This document shows positions 1-9,645 of a stretch of 64,000 nt of DNA, one piece after another. The notes beneath the pieces are model-generated. The model was not told where the DNA came from. It saw only the letters and a list, made by a program, of their open reading frames with translations, and searched no databases. Source of the stretch: Mycolicibacterium bacteremicum (GTDB taxonomy: Bacteria > Actinomycetota > Actinomycetes > Mycobacteriales > Mycobacteriaceae); contig NZ_MVHJ01000008.1 of the NCBI RefSeq assembly GCF_002086115.1, positions 1 through 64,000 of the forward strand, given 5' to 3'. The translations under genes were made by a program, and so were the position numbers. Numbering within the stretch: position 1 is the first letter of the stretch; the number at the start of each line of letters is the position of its first letter.

Positions 1-115
1 CGCCCCGGCCGCGGTGCCTGCACCCGCCCCGGCCGAGGCCGGCAGCCAGGGCACCCCGCTGCCCGCCGGCGCGGCTCCGACCACCACCCCGGTGGTGGCA
101 CCGCCCGCCGCCTGA
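1..115 (+). CDS. C-terminal end of an unidentified Pro/Ala-rich protein (partial)
   Basis: Only the last 37 codons are inside the window; the frame ends at a TGA at 113-115. The visible peptide is almost entirely Ala, Pro, Gly and Thr with one Gln-Gly-Thr break, typical of disordered C-terminal tails of mycobacterial secreted or membrane proteins. A strong hairpin terminator follows 20 bases after the stop, which supports this being a true gene end. The family cannot be identified from this tail. Confidence 0.55.
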   Translation, partial: APAAVPAPAPAEAGSQGTPLPAGAAPTTTPVVAPPAA

Positions 116-135
116 GGGCCCCTGCTGAGCTGAAA

Positions 136-175
136 ACAACGGCGCCCCGGTCCTTTCGGACCGGGGCGCCGTTGT
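136..175. terminator. Perfect 18-bp hairpin between convergent genes, likely bidirectional terminator
   Basis: An 18-base arm at 136-153 pairs perfectly with 158-175 around a TTTC loop. It sits between the plus-strand gene ending at 115 and the minus-strand gene ending at 192, so it can serve both. The long GC-rich stem without a clear U tract is the usual mycobacterial form. Confidence 0.85.
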
Positions 176-191
176 CATCTGTCAGGTCGGG

Positions 192-842
192 TCAGGAATG
201 CGTGCTCCACCAGGCGTACAGATTGTCCAGGGTAGGTCCGCCCGGACGGCCCTGCGTCACCGCGAACAGCTGGGCGTCGAAGTTGGTCCACGCCAACATC
301 GGATTGTCGTTCTGGATACCGCACATCAGCGTTCCGCTGACCTCGTGCAGCGAGGCGTTGTGCCGCCACGGCCCCGGCGACTGGATCCGGCCCGGGCAGT
401 CCACCACCGTCGAGGTGGTCCCCAGGTCGTCGATGGCCGCCTTCAGCGCCGCGCTGTCCAACAGCAACGAGTAGGTCGCCGACATCGGACCACCGGGATC
501 CCGGTTGACCGTGCAGGCGATGGTCGCCAGCGCACCCTCCAGCCGCGCCACCGGCTCGCAGGCACCCTGCGGGTAGCCCCTCGGCAGCGCCTTCATCAGC
601 CGGGCGTTGGCATCCTCGCTCGGCTCACCAGACGGGGCGGCCGAAGACTCGGCGGCCACCGAAGTCTCCTGTGCGGCAGCCTCATCCGGTGACGAGGGCT
701 TGAGCACGAAATAGGCGACCCCGGCACCGATGGCGATCACACCGACGGCGATCCCCACGATCGGCCCCACCTTCGGGCCACCGCGGGACGGCGGACGCGG
801 GACGATCGGCGGAGGTCCTCCGCTTGAATTCCACGTGCTCAC
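192..842 (-). CDS. Single-pass membrane protein with extracytoplasmic domain, function unknown
   Basis: A 216-residue protein with a GTG start preceded by a GGAGGGAG ribosome site. Residues 1-24 are Pro/Gly/Ser-rich and cytoplasmic, residues about 26-46 form one transmembrane helix, then a Ser/Ala/Glu linker leads to a folded domain of about 130 residues. That domain has three cysteines (in the GAC, TIAC and DCPG contexts, plus one in LMCG), suggesting disulphides outside the membrane. The layout resembles the extracellular sensor-like domains and lipoproteins common in mycobacteria, but I do not recognise the family. It lies downstream of ppx2 on the same strand, 34 bases after that gene begins its own block end. 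Confidence 0.75.
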   Translation of the reverse strand: MSTWNSSGGPPPIVPRPPSRGGPKVGPIVGIAVGVIAIGAGVAYFVLKPSSPDEAAAQETSVAAESSAAPSGEPSEDANARLMKALPRGYPQGACEPVARLEGALATIACTVNRDPGGPMSATYSLLLDSAALKAAIDDLGTTSTVVDCPGRIQSPGPWRHNASLHEVSGTLMCGIQNDNPMLAWTNFDAQLFAVTQGRPGGPTLDNLYAWWSTHS

Positions 843-876
843 GCCACTCCCTCCTCAAGAACCCATCCGTAACACG

Positions 877-1821
877 CTAAGCGATGGACAGCGCAATTCC
901 GTCCAGGATGTCGTGCTCGCTGACCACGAGTTCGCCGATACCGGCCCGCTCGGACATCACCCGGGCCAACTCCTGCACCACGATCGCGCCGCCGGCGATC
1001 ACATCGGCACGCCCCTCGTGCATGGGTCCCAGCTCGAGGCGCTGCCGTGCGGTCATCCCCAGCAGATCCGAGCAGACGTCCAGCAGCGCGCCGAATCCGG
1101 TCCGGGACAGGTGAATCGCCGCCGGGTCGTATACCGGCAACCGGTGTGCCAGCGCGGCCAGCGTGGTGAAGGTGCCCGCCACCCCCACCCAGGTGTGCGC
1201 GCCCTCGACCGGGACCGCGCGCAGCGCCTCGTCGAGACGCTCGGCCACCACCGCGCGCGCCTGCTCTACCTCATCGGCCGTCGGGGGGTCGGTGTGCAGG
1301 CAACGCTCCTTTATCCGCACGCACCCGATGTTCGCCGAGAAGGACGCGCTCACCCCGTCTCCGTCGCCGAGCACCAGTTCGGTGGAGCCGCCCCCGAGAT
1401 CGACCACGATGAACGGTGCCGCGGTCGGGTCGAGTTCACCGACGGCACCGCGGAAGGACAGTTGCGCCTCCTCGGTGCCGGTGATCACCTCGGCGACCGC
1501 CCCGTCGGCGACGGTCCCGAGCAACCGGGCGGTCATGGCGAAGAACTCGTCCCGATTGCCGGCATCGCGGGCCGCCGATGTCGCCACCATCCGCACCCGG
1601 GCCACCTCGTGCTCACGCATCAGCGCGACATAGTCGGCCAGCGCTGCCTCGGTGCGCGCCAAGGCTTCCGGGGCGAACTCGCCGGTCGCGTCGACCCCCT
1701 GCCCCAGCCGGACGATGCGCATCTCGCGGTGCACATCGGACAATCCGTCGGCACCGCCCTCGGCGATGAGCAGCCGGATGGAATTGGTACCGCAGTCGAC
1801 CGCGCCGACCCTCACGTCCAC
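877..1821 (-). CDS. ppx2: Ppx/GppA-family exopolyphosphatase / (p)ppGpp phosphohydrolase
   Basis: A 314-residue member of the ASKHA fold Ppx/GppA family. The N-terminal phosphate loop DCGTNSIRLL (residues 9-18) and the second loop DLGGGSTELVLG (about 142-153) are both present, as is the Glu-rich TGTEEAQLS segment. The protein has the short form seen in M. tuberculosis Rv1026 (Ppx2) rather than the long Ppx1. Family members release phosphate from polyphosphate or convert pppGpp to ppGpp. The GTG start overlaps the DUF501 stop by ten bases, so it is translated together with DUF501 and the FtsB-like gene, as in M. tuberculosis. Which substrate it prefers cannot be read from sequence. Confidence 0.9.
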   Translation of the reverse strand: MDVRVGAVDCGTNSIRLLIAEGGADGLSDVHREMRIVRLGQGVDATGEFAPEALARTEAALADYVALMREHEVARVRMVATSAARDAGNRDEFFAMTARLLGTVADGAVAEVITGTEEAQLSFRGAVGELDPTAAPFIVVDLGGGSTELVLGDGDGVSASFSANIGCVRIKERCLHTDPPTADEVEQARAVVAERLDEALRAVPVEGAHTWVGVAGTFTTLAALAHRLPVYDPAAIHLSRTGFGALLDVCSDLLGMTARQRLELGPMHEGRADVIAGGAIVVQELARVMSERAGIGELVVSEHDILDGIALSIA

Positions 1822-2303
1822 ACCTCACGATCCAGGATTCCGGCCATCGCCGGTTCGACGGCCAGTACCGCCAGCGCCTCGTCACCGAACGGGTTGACCC
1901 CCGGGCCCTTGGCCAGCGCGTGCGCCATCACGACGTGCAGGCATTTCACCCGGTCGGGCATGCCGCCGCCGGTGAAGTCGGTGCCCAACGGCTCGATGGC
2001 GTCCCGCTCGGCCAGATAGGATTCGTGCGCACGCCGGTAGGCGGCGGCCAGTTCCGGGTCTTCGGCCAGCCGTTCGGTCATCTCGCGCATCAAACCCGAG
2101 GATTCCAGCCGGCTGGCCGCCGCCGTCAGCGCCGGATGGGTCAGGTAGTACAGCGTGGGGAACGGGGTGCCGTCGGGCAGCTTGGGCGCCGTCTTCACCA
2201 CGGCGGGTTCGCCGTTGGGGCAGCGGTAGGCGATCTCCAGGACACCGCGCGGTGCTCGCCCCAGTTGGCGGGCGACGGCGTCCAGATCGGCTTGGTCAAC
2301 CAC
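1812..2303 (-). CDS. DUF501 family protein (Rv1025-like)
   Basis: 163 residues from a GTG at 2303 whose first bases overlap the stop of the upstream FtsB-like gene (gtggttga), which fixes the start. The sequence contains the family's conserved CPNGEP segment (about residues 27-32), followed by PTLYYLTHP and a C-terminal CLHVVMAHALA helix that ends near a GVNPFGD motif. DUF501 proteins are small and mostly actinobacterial, and are almost always next to ppx and ftsB/divIC. Their function is unknown. The one Cys in the CPNGEP segment and the one in the CLH segment are the notable residues. Confidence 0.88.
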   Translation of the reverse strand: MVDQADLDAVARQLGRAPRGVLEIAYRCPNGEPAVVKTAPKLPDGTPFPTLYYLTHPALTAAASRLESSGLMREMTERLAEDPELAAAYRRAHESYLAERDAIEPLGTDFTGGGMPDRVKCLHVVMAHALAKGPGVNPFGDEALAVLAVEPAMAGILDREVWT

Positions 2304-2991
2304 CGGCGGGTGCGGGGTCGGGCACCACGGGGGGTGCGGGCACCGGCGCGGGCGTGATCGCGGGCGTGGCGCCGTGCGGTGCGTCGGCGATGGTGTGCCA
2401 CAACGAGGTGTACCAGGGGTCGGTGTTGACCGCGGTGGGCGCCTGCGGGCCGGCGTCGGGTTCCACCACCGCCGACGGTGGCAACTGCACCTGATACGGG
2501 ATGTCACCGGGCATCACGAAGCCCAGTCGCTCGCGGGCCTGCGCGGCGATGAACACCGGATCGGCGAGCTTGATCTTCTGCTGCTCGAGATCGGCGATCT
2601 GTGAACGCAATTGTGCCTCAACCATTTTCAGCTGGTTCATTTCGGTGCGCTGGGCGAAGTAGGTGCGGACCGGCCCGGCGATGGTCAGCGTCAGCACACA
2701 CACCACCGCGGCCAGGATCGCCGCCCGCCGGGCCGCCGACCCGAACCGCTGATCGGACTGCGCGTCGGTGGTCTCGGCGACCGAGCGGCGGATGGCCTCG
2801 GCGACGGTGTCCGGCGTCTCCGCCGGACCGGGCGCCTGCCGGGCCTCGCGGGCCTGCCGGCTCTCGATGGCCTTGGGTTCCCGACGCACCGACGACCCGC
2901 GCGGACGGCCCGCCCCACCCGCCTTGCCCGGCCTGCGGGCAGGGCCGCGGCTCGACTTCCGCTGCGGATCGGGCCGTTTCGCGTCGGGCAT
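2296..2991 (-). CDS. ftsB: FtsB/DivIC-like septum formation initiator
   Basis: 231 residues. A basic, disordered N-terminus (1-85) precedes one transmembrane helix (about 90-108), an extracytoplasmic coiled coil (about 112-145, heptads of Leu/Met/Ile) and the conserved segment FVMPGDIPYQV, ending in a Pro/Ala-rich tail. This is the DivIC/FtsB architecture, and it bridges FtsL/FtsQ in the divisome. Neighbours eno upstream and DUF501/ppx2 downstream match M. tuberculosis Rv1023-Rv1026. A -10 box TAGTTT lies six bases upstream of the ATG and overlaps the eno stop codon, so the gene can be made leaderlessly as well as by read-through from eno. Confidence 0.88.
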   Translation of the reverse strand: MPDAKRPDPQRKSSRGPARRPGKAGGAGRPRGSSVRREPKAIESRQAREARQAPGPAETPDTVAEAIRRSVAETTDAQSDQRFGSAARRAAILAAVVCVLTLTIAGPVRTYFAQRTEMNQLKMVEAQLRSQIADLEQQKIKLADPVFIAAQARERLGFVMPGDIPYQVQLPPSAVVEPDAGPQAPTAVNTDPWYTSLWHTIADAPHGATPAITPAPVPAPPVVPDPAPAGG

Positions 2992-3000
2992 GAGCCGAAA

Positions 3001-4353
<1,353 letters not shown>

Positions 4354-4367
4354 TCAGCATGGCGTGA

Positions 4368-5192
4368 TCAGAGGGGGTGGCCCTCGGCATAGGCGGTCGC
4401 CCAGTCACGCACACCGCGCGCGTACTGGTTGGACAGGTTGTAGGCGCGCAACGCCTCCATCCATCCGCGTGGGGTGGACAGGTCCTTGCCGCGCCAGCAC
4501 AGGTAGCCGGCCGCCGACAGGGCCGCGTCGTCGAAGTTGTCCGGGCTGATGACGCCGTCGTTGTTGGCGTCCACCCCGTACAGCCGCCAGGTCTCCGGGA
4601 TGAACTGCATGGGACCCATCGCCCGGTCCAGGGTCGGATCCCCGTCCAGCAGGCCCTGATCGGTGTCCAGGATCTGCATGTTGCCCATCGTCCCGTCCAA
4701 CTGGACACCCCGAATGGGCGGGCGCACATCGCCATTGGCGGCGATCGTCGCCCCGTTGTAGGTGCCGTGGTGGCTCTCCACCATGCCGATGCCGGCCAGC
4801 GTGGTCCAGGCCAGATTGCACTTGGGGTTGACCACCTCGGCCACCCGCGCGGCATACGCGTAGGCCTGCAGCGCCTGCTCCGGGATGTCGACCTTCGGGG
4901 CCAGCTCGGCGGCCCACTCCCGCAGCTGGTCGGCGGGCCGGCCGTCGGCATTGGTGTCGATCGCCGGGACCGGGGCCCCGCGGGGTGGCGGGACACCGTC
5001 GGGGATGACCTCACCGCTCTGCCAGGAGCAACTGGACGCCAACAGCAGCAGCGCCGCCGCGAGCACCAGGGCCGCCCGTAACCAGCGGGCCCGCCAGAAT
5101 GCGGCGAACGTGCGTCGCGGGGCCGACTGCACCGGATCGATGGTCGGCGCCGGGGAGGACACACTCCCAGCCCCACTCCGCACGTCCGACAA
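4368..5192 (-). CDS. lpqU: Lytic transglycosylase, membrane-anchored (LpqU-like)
   Basis: 274 residues with a TTG start behind GAGGGAG. A cytoplasmic leader is followed by a hydrophobic segment (about 37-55) ending in LLASSC, a poor but possible lipobox. The soluble part has the MltB-type soluble lytic transglycosylase fold: catalytic Glu in GMVESHHGTYNGA, the MGPMQFIPETW motif, and the GYLCWRGKDL and YNLSNQYARGV segments near the C-terminus. It would cleave peptidoglycan between MurNAc and GlcNAc to form anhydro-MurNAc. The position upstream of eno matches M. tuberculosis LpqU (Rv1022). An EF-hand-like DANNDGVISPD loop suggests calcium binding. Confidence 0.88.
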   Translation of the reverse strand: MSDVRSGAGSVSSPAPTIDPVQSAPRRTFAAFWRARWLRAALVLAAALLLLASSCSWQSGEVIPDGVPPPRGAPVPAIDTNADGRPADQLREWAAELAPKVDIPEQALQAYAYAARVAEVVNPKCNLAWTTLAGIGMVESHHGTYNGATIAANGDVRPPIRGVQLDGTMGNMQILDTDQGLLDGDPTLDRAMGPMQFIPETWRLYGVDANNDGVISPDNFDDAALSAAGYLCWRGKDLSTPRGWMEALRAYNLSNQYARGVRDWATAYAEGHPL

Positions 5193-5280
5193 GGCACTCC
5201 CTCAAGGCAACGGGGGATTCCACACCCCCGAACAAGAGTAACGGTGGTGGCGACACGGGCAGTTGATCGCTCGTCTTGAC

Positions 5281-5299
5281 CCAGGTATGCCTATCCAAT
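5281..5299 (+). promoter_or_regulatory. Possible IdeR box upstream of efeO
   Basis: The 19 bases match the mycobacterial IdeR consensus (AGGT..G.CTA.CC core) at about 12 positions, including both inner half-site cores. It lies 15 bases upstream of the -10 box TACTGT at 5314-5319, a location suited to repression by iron-loaded IdeR. The match is imperfect at the outer bases. Confidence 0.4.
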
Positions 5300-5313
5300 C
5301 CTGGTCGAACATG

Positions 5314-5319
5314 TACTGT
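5314..5319 (+). promoter_or_regulatory. -10 box of the efeO-efeB transcript
   Basis: TACTGT fits the TANNNT pattern and would start RNA near 5326, giving a leader of about 19 bases that holds the AAGGAGG ribosome site. No good -35 is visible. Confidence 0.5.
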
Positions 5320-5344
5320 GCTCGAAGTCCCCCAAGGAGGTTCG

Positions 5345-6280
5345 ATGACGCACCGTTTTGCCTGGCAGATCCCCGTTGTGGCAGCCGCCCTGATTCTCAG
5401 CGGATGTTCGGGCGGTGATTCGAACAACGGCGCAGAAAGCTCGACTGCCAGCGCCTCCTCGGGCGCGTCGACCAGCAGTTCGGCTGCCGCGGCGCCCAAT
5501 CCGCTGACCGAGAAGGCGGCCGCCGAATACAAGGCCTACGCCGTCGCCCAGATCGACGAACTGGTCACCGCGGTGAAGGTGCTCACTGACGCGGTGCGCG
5601 CCGGCGACCTGAAGGCCGCCCAGGACGCCTATGCGCCCTCGCGAGCGCCGTGGGAGCGCATCGAACCGATCGCCGGGCTGGTCGAGGAGATCGACGGCAA
5701 GATCGACGCCCGCGTCGACGACTTCGCCGGTGTCGACGATCCCGAGTTCACCGGCTGGCACCGCCTGGAGTACCTGCTGTTCGAGAAGAACACCACCGAG
5801 GGCGGTGCACCGTTCGCCGACCAGCTCGACGCCGATATCGCCGAACTGAAGGCCCAGTTCCCGTCCGTCGAGGTCACCCCGGTGGACGTCTCCAACGGTG
5901 CCGCGGAACTGATCGAAGAGGTCTCCGAGGGCAAGATCACCGGCGAAGAGGACCGCTACGCCAAGACCGACCTGTGGGATTTCGACGCCAACGTCCAGGG
6001 CGCCCGCGACGCGATCGGCAAGCTGAACCCCGCACTGGTGGAGGCCGACCCGGCGCTGCTGGGCAAGATCGAGGCCGGCATCAACTCGGTGTTCGACACC
6101 CTGGGCCCGCTGCGCCGCGGTGACGGCTGGGTGCTGTTCTGCACCGAGAACGACCCGTACCCGTCGGCGCGCTGCCCCGAGGTCACCGTCACCCCCGAGG
6201 TGATCGACACGCTCAAATCCGAACTCGCGGGCCTTTCGGAGAACCTGTCCCAGGTCTCGGGAGTGCTCAAACTGCAGTGA
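5345..6280 (+). CDS. efeO: EfeO iron-uptake lipoprotein (M75 domain)
   Basis: 311 residues from an ATG six bases after AAGGAGG. The signal peptide ends in a lipobox LSGC with Cys21, followed by a Ser/Ala linker (25-55) and an M75/imelysin-like EfeO domain. The HxxE metal motif appears as HRLE at 139-142 inside WHRLEYLLFEKN. EfeO binds ferrous or ferric iron outside the membrane and works with the DyP peroxidase EfeB. The usual N-terminal cupredoxin domain is absent, so this is the short form. efeB overlaps its stop by four bases. The permease EfeU that normally precedes efeO is missing here. Confidence 0.9.
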   Translation: MTHRFAWQIPVVAAALILSGCSGGDSNNGAESSTASASSGASTSSSAAAAPNPLTEKAAAEYKAYAVAQIDELVTAVKVLTDAVRAGDLKAAQDAYAPSRAPWERIEPIAGLVEEIDGKIDARVDDFAGVDDPEFTGWHRLEYLLFEKNTTEGGAPFADQLDADIAELKAQFPSVEVTPVDVSNGAAELIEEVSEGKITGEEDRYAKTDLWDFDANVQGARDAIGKLNPALVEADPALLGKIEAGINSVFDTLGPLRRGDGWVLFCTENDPYPSARCPEVTVTPEVIDTLKSELAGLSENLSQVSGVLKLQ

Positions 6281-7527
6281 CGCGGATTTCTCGGCGCGGA
6301 TTCGTCACCGGCGCCCTCGGAGCCGGTGCCGCAGCCGGTGCGGCGGCACTGGCCGGGTGCGCGCAGGACACCCCCGAGCAGCCGCAGAGCGCGCAGCGGT
6401 TCATCGACTTCGAGGGTGCCCACCAGACCGGCATCACCGCCCTGCCCATCCCGGAGCAGGGACTGGTGGCGTCGTTCAATGTGCACGCCCGTGACCGCGC
6501 CGAACTCCGGTCGACGCTGCAGGAGCTGACCGACGAGATCCGGGGCCTGATGGCCGGCCGCCCGCCCGAGCAGCGCGACCCGGCCTACCCGCCGGTGGAC
6601 TCCGGAATCCTCGGCGAGCATCCGCCTGCGGACAACCTGTCCATCGTCGTCGGGGTCGGGGCCTCACTGTTCGACCGGCGCTTCGGGCTGGCCGACCGCA
6701 AGCCCCGCGAGCTGGAGACCATGCCGTTCCTGGCCAACGACCGGCTGGACCCGAAACTCTCGCACGGCGACATCTCGATCATCTTCGAGTCCGGCCACAA
6801 CGACACCATGCAGTTCGCCCTGCGCCAGCTGATGCGCCGGACCCGCAGCGATCTGGTGTTGCGCTGGATGATCGACGGCTACGCCCGCGGCATCGGCGCC
6901 GGCAAGGCCGCCGAGGCGACCACCCCGCGCAATCTGCTGGGATTCAAGGACGGCACCGCCAACCTCGACGTCGCCGATGCGACCGTGATGGACCGGCACG
7001 TCTGGGTGGGGCCCGAGGACGTCGGCCCGGGCGGCGAACCCGAATGGGCGGTCGGTGGCACCTATCAGGCGGTGCGCATCATCCGGAACTTCGTCGAATT
7101 CTGGGACCGCACCCAGCTCGTCGAGCAGGAGGCGCTGATCGGCCGCGCCAAGGTCAGCGGCGCCCCGCTCGGGATGACAGGGGAATTCGACGACCCCGAT
7201 TATGCGTCCGACCCCGACGGGTTGCGGATCAAGCTGAACGCGCACATCCGGTTGGCCAACCCCCGCACCCCGGAGACCGAGCAGAACCTGATCCTGCGCC
7301 GGGGATTCAACTACTCGCGCGGTTTCGACGGGGCGGGCCGGTTGGATCAGGGGCTGGCCTTCGTGGCCTACCAGCGCAGCCTGCGGAAGGGTTTCCTGGC
7401 CGTGCAGGAGCGGCTCAAGGGCGAACCGCTGGAGGAGTACATCATGCCGGTCGGCGGCGGCTTCTTCTTCGTGCTGCCCGGGGTGACCGGCGAAGACCGG
7501 TTCCTCGGCGATGCGCTGCTGGACTGA
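6277..7527 (+). CDS. efeB: EfeB, Tat-exported DyP-type haem peroxidase
   Basis: 416 residues. The GTG start overlaps the efeO stop (gtga). The Tat signal peptide reads RISRRGFVTGALGAG followed by an Ala-rich core and LAGC, which could also be a lipobox (Cys28). The DyP domain has the GFKDGTANLD motif (GxxDG at 222-226) with the catalytic Asp, the proximal-haem His region and the distal Arg in the IIRNFVEFWDR stretch. EfeB oxidises ferrous iron or takes iron from haem using peroxide, in partnership with EfeO. A second, different DyP peroxidase is encoded 2.6 kb downstream. Confidence 0.93.
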   Translation: MTRISRRGFVTGALGAGAAAGAAALAGCAQDTPEQPQSAQRFIDFEGAHQTGITALPIPEQGLVASFNVHARDRAELRSTLQELTDEIRGLMAGRPPEQRDPAYPPVDSGILGEHPPADNLSIVVGVGASLFDRRFGLADRKPRELETMPFLANDRLDPKLSHGDISIIFESGHNDTMQFALRQLMRRTRSDLVLRWMIDGYARGIGAGKAAEATTPRNLLGFKDGTANLDVADATVMDRHVWVGPEDVGPGGEPEWAVGGTYQAVRIIRNFVEFWDRTQLVEQEALIGRAKVSGAPLGMTGEFDDPDYASDPDGLRIKLNAHIRLANPRTPETEQNLILRRGFNYSRGFDGAGRLDQGLAFVAYQRSLRKGFLAVQERLKGEPLEEYIMPVGGGFFFVLPGVTGEDRFLGDALLD

Positions 7528-7530
7528 ACG

Positions 7531-7551
7531 TCTACTAGCAGGCGTAGTAGA
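7531..7551. promoter_or_regulatory. Palindromic operator TCTACTA-N7-TAGTAGA
   Basis: A perfect 7-7-7 inverted repeat three bases after the efeB stop. It overlaps the -10 box at 7548-7553. TACTA/TAGTA dyads are the kind bound by BlaI/CopY-type winged-helix repressors, so this may be the switch for the copper/DyP unit. The assignment of a repressor family is inference; no such regulator is encoded in the window. Confidence 0.6.
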
Positions 7552-7553
7552 GT
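7548..7553 (+). promoter_or_regulatory. Leaderless -10 box for the 7561-11306 unit
   Basis: TAGAGT lies seven bases before the GTG at 7561, so transcription would begin at the start codon. The box is inside the right arm of the dyad at 7531-7551, so a bound protein would block it. Confidence 0.6.
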
Positions 7554-7560
7554 CCGCCTG

Positions 7561-8100
7561 GTGACGACGCCGACCGCACGCGCGCACGGGCTACGTGCCG
7601 TGCTCGTCGGCATCAGCGCGGCCGTCACCACCGTCGGCGCGCACGCCGCGGCCGCAGGCACCTTCCCCCATGGCGCCGCCCTGGTCGCCGCGCTACTGGT
7701 CTGCGCGACCGCCGGTGCCGCGGCCGGTTCCGTCACCGTCGCCAACCCGCACGCCCAGGTGGCCGTCCTGGCAGTTGCGCTCGGCGCGGCCCAGCTGCTC
7801 GGCCACCTCGTGCTCGCCGTGGCCGGCGGACACCACGGCGGCCTCGGGCTGACGCCGTCGATGCTCACCGCGCACGCCGCCGCCGCGGTGGTCCTCGGCA
7901 TCGCGATCGCCGCCGTCGAGCATCTCTACCGGGTGTGCGCCTCGGTGCTGTGCTGGCTGCGCCTGTTCGCCGCCCGCACCGCTGCACCGACCGCGCCGCG
8001 AATCCGTCGGCGCACCAACAACGTTGTCGCCCAATCTGTTCTGCTGGCTCCCGGACTGGGCATGCGTGCCCCGCCGATGGGTGGCGTCGCGACCGCGTAG
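7561..8100 (+). CDS. Small polytopic membrane protein heading the copper/DyP unit
   Basis: 179 residues starting at a leaderless GTG. It has four likely membrane helices (about 10-30, 38-60, 66-88 and 100-120), with a GGHHGG turn between helices three and four and several further His residues in helix regions. The C-terminal 60 residues are basic and Ala/Thr-rich. No family is recognised. The His pairs, and the downstream PepSY, PCu(A)C and DyP genes, suggest a metal-related role, possibly an inner-membrane partner in copper handling. 99 bases separate it from the next start. Confidence 0.72.
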   Translation: MTTPTARAHGLRAVLVGISAAVTTVGAHAAAAGTFPHGAALVAALLVCATAGAAAGSVTVANPHAQVAVLAVALGAAQLLGHLVLAVAGGHHGGLGLTPSMLTAHAAAAVVLGIAIAAVEHLYRVCASVLCWLRLFAARTAAPTAPRIRRRTNNVVAQSVLLAPGLGMRAPPMGGVATA

Positions 8101-8199
8101 CGGTCCACACCATTGACCTCATGTACGCCCGCGGCCGAAAACCGGCCGGGGCGCTGTGTGCGTTCGCACCCACCCATCACCTTGAGCCGAAGGCTTCTC

Positions 8200-9645
8200 A
8201 TGACCCTGCCCGACGACACCGTCGAATCCGCACCACCCACCGCCGAAGCACCCCGACGACACTGGCGCCCGTTCGTGCTGCGCCTGCACTTCTACGCCGG
8301 TGTGCTGGTGGCACCGTTCATCCTGATCGCCGCCCTCACCGGCGGGCTGTACGCGATGGCCCCCACCATCGAACGCGTCGTCTACAGCGACATCCTGACC
8401 GTCACCCCGTCCGGGCAGGCATTGCCACTGTCCGCACAGGCCGCCGCCGCACAGACCGCATTCCCGCAGTTGGCCATGGCCGGGCTGCGTCCGGCCGCCG
8501 AGCCCGGCGAATCCACCCGGGTGTACTTCGCCGACCCCGCCCTGGATGCGGAGCTGCAGCGGGCGGTGTTCGTGGATCCGTACACCGGCCGGGTTCTCGG
8601 CGACGAGGCCACCTGGCTGGGCTACCTGCCGGTGAGTACGTGGTTGGACGGCTTTCACCGCCATCTCAACCTCGGCGAACCGGGTCGCATCTACAGCGAG
8701 CTCGCGGCCTCCTGGCTGTGGGTCGTGGCACTCGGCGGGCTGGCGCTGTGGCTGACCAAGGCCGCGGGCGATCGGCGCCGGGGCCGGCAGGCGCGGATCT
8801 TCCGGGCCGGCGGCGGCAAGGGCCGTGCCCGCACCATGAACCGGCACGGCGCCACCGGCGTGTGGCTGCTGGCCGGACTGTTGTTCCTGTCGGCGACCGG
8901 CATCACCTGGTCCACCTACGCCGGAGCGCACGTCACCGAACTGCGCTCGGCGATGGAGTGGAAACGACCACAGCTGAACACCGACCTCACCCCGGCCGCC
9001 CCGGGCCGGGACGCCCACGGCGACCACGGCGACCACGGCGACCACGCCGGTCACGGCGCGTCGGCTGCCCCGGCCGGCGACCCGGCTGCGGTCAACTACG
9101 ACGGGGTGCTGCGTGCCGCGGCCCGCGTCGGTGTGCACCCGCCCCTGGAGATCACCCTGCCCACCGAACCCGGCCAGGGTGTCGTGGTCACCGAGATCGA
9201 CAAGCCCTACCGGCTGACCACCAACGCCGCGTCGGTGGATCCGGTGAACAACACCGTGCGCGGGTCGGTGGACTACTGGCGCGACTACTCGGGTGTGGCG
9301 ATGCTGGCCGACTGGGGGATCCGCGGACACATGGGCCTGCTCTTCGGGCTGCTCAACCAGTTGCTGCTGCTCGGCATCGCGGTGGCACTGGTCGGGGTGA
9401 TCATCGGCGGCTACCGGATGTGGTGGCAGCGACGACCCACCCGCGGATCGCGCTGGGCGGTCGGTCGGCCACCACTGCGTGGTGCGCTGAAGCGGTTGCC
9501 GCCGTGGGCCATCGGCGCGGTGGTGATCGGCGCGGGGGCGGTGGGCTGGTTCCTGCCCCTGCTCGGCGTCTCGCTGATCGCATTCATACTGCTGGATCTG
9601 GCCATCGGGTCCGCCACACTGCGCAAGGAGTCCGCCGATGCGTAA
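8200..9645 (+). CDS. PepSY-associated transmembrane protein with His-rich loop
   Basis: 481 residues from the ATG at 8200 (an earlier in-frame ATG at 8113 lacks a ribosome site). The PepSY_TM layout is clear: helix one in RLHFYAGVLVAPF, the periplasmic PepSY region with YTGRVLGD, a second helix pair near 170-190, another near 215-240, and two C-terminal helices. Between about residues 271 and 287 the loop reads DAHGDHGDHGDHAGHG, a probable metal-binding stretch. Family members are linked to iron or copper uptake and reduction. The gene overlaps the copper chaperone gene by eight bases, so the two are translationally coupled. Confidence 0.87.
   Translation: MTLPDDTVESAPPTAEAPRRHWRPFVLRLHFYAGVLVAPFILIAALTGGLYAMAPTIERVVYSDILTVTPSGQALPLSAQAAAAQTAFPQLAMAGLRPAAEPGESTRVYFADPALDAELQRAVFVDPYTGRVLGDEATWLGYLPVSTWLDGFHRHLNLGEPGRIYSELAASWLWVVALGGLALWLTKAAGDRRRGRQARIFRAGGGKGRARTMNRHGATGVWLLAGLLFLSATGITWSTYAGAHVTELRSAMEWKRPQLNTDLTPAAPGRDAHGDHGDHGDHAGHGASAAPAGDPAAVNYDGVLRAAARVGVHPPLEITLPTEPGQGVVVTEIDKPYRLTTNAASVDPVNNTVRGSVDYWRDYSGVAMLADWGIRGHMGLLFGLLNQLLLLGIAVALVGVIIGGYRMWWQRRPTRGSRWAVGRPPLRGALKRLPPWAIGAVVIGAGAVGWFLPLLGVSLIAFILLDLAIGSATLRKESADA

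Noticed and set aside
730-2019. Long plus-strand open frame (429 codons) over ppx2
   Set aside because: Antisense to clear ppx2 and DUF501 coding; Arg/Gly/Pro-rich without any motif, an effect of high GC.
8999-9060. GACCACGGC direct repeats looking like a small tandem array
   Set aside because: They encode the His-Gly-Asp loop of the PepSY protein, so explained by coding.
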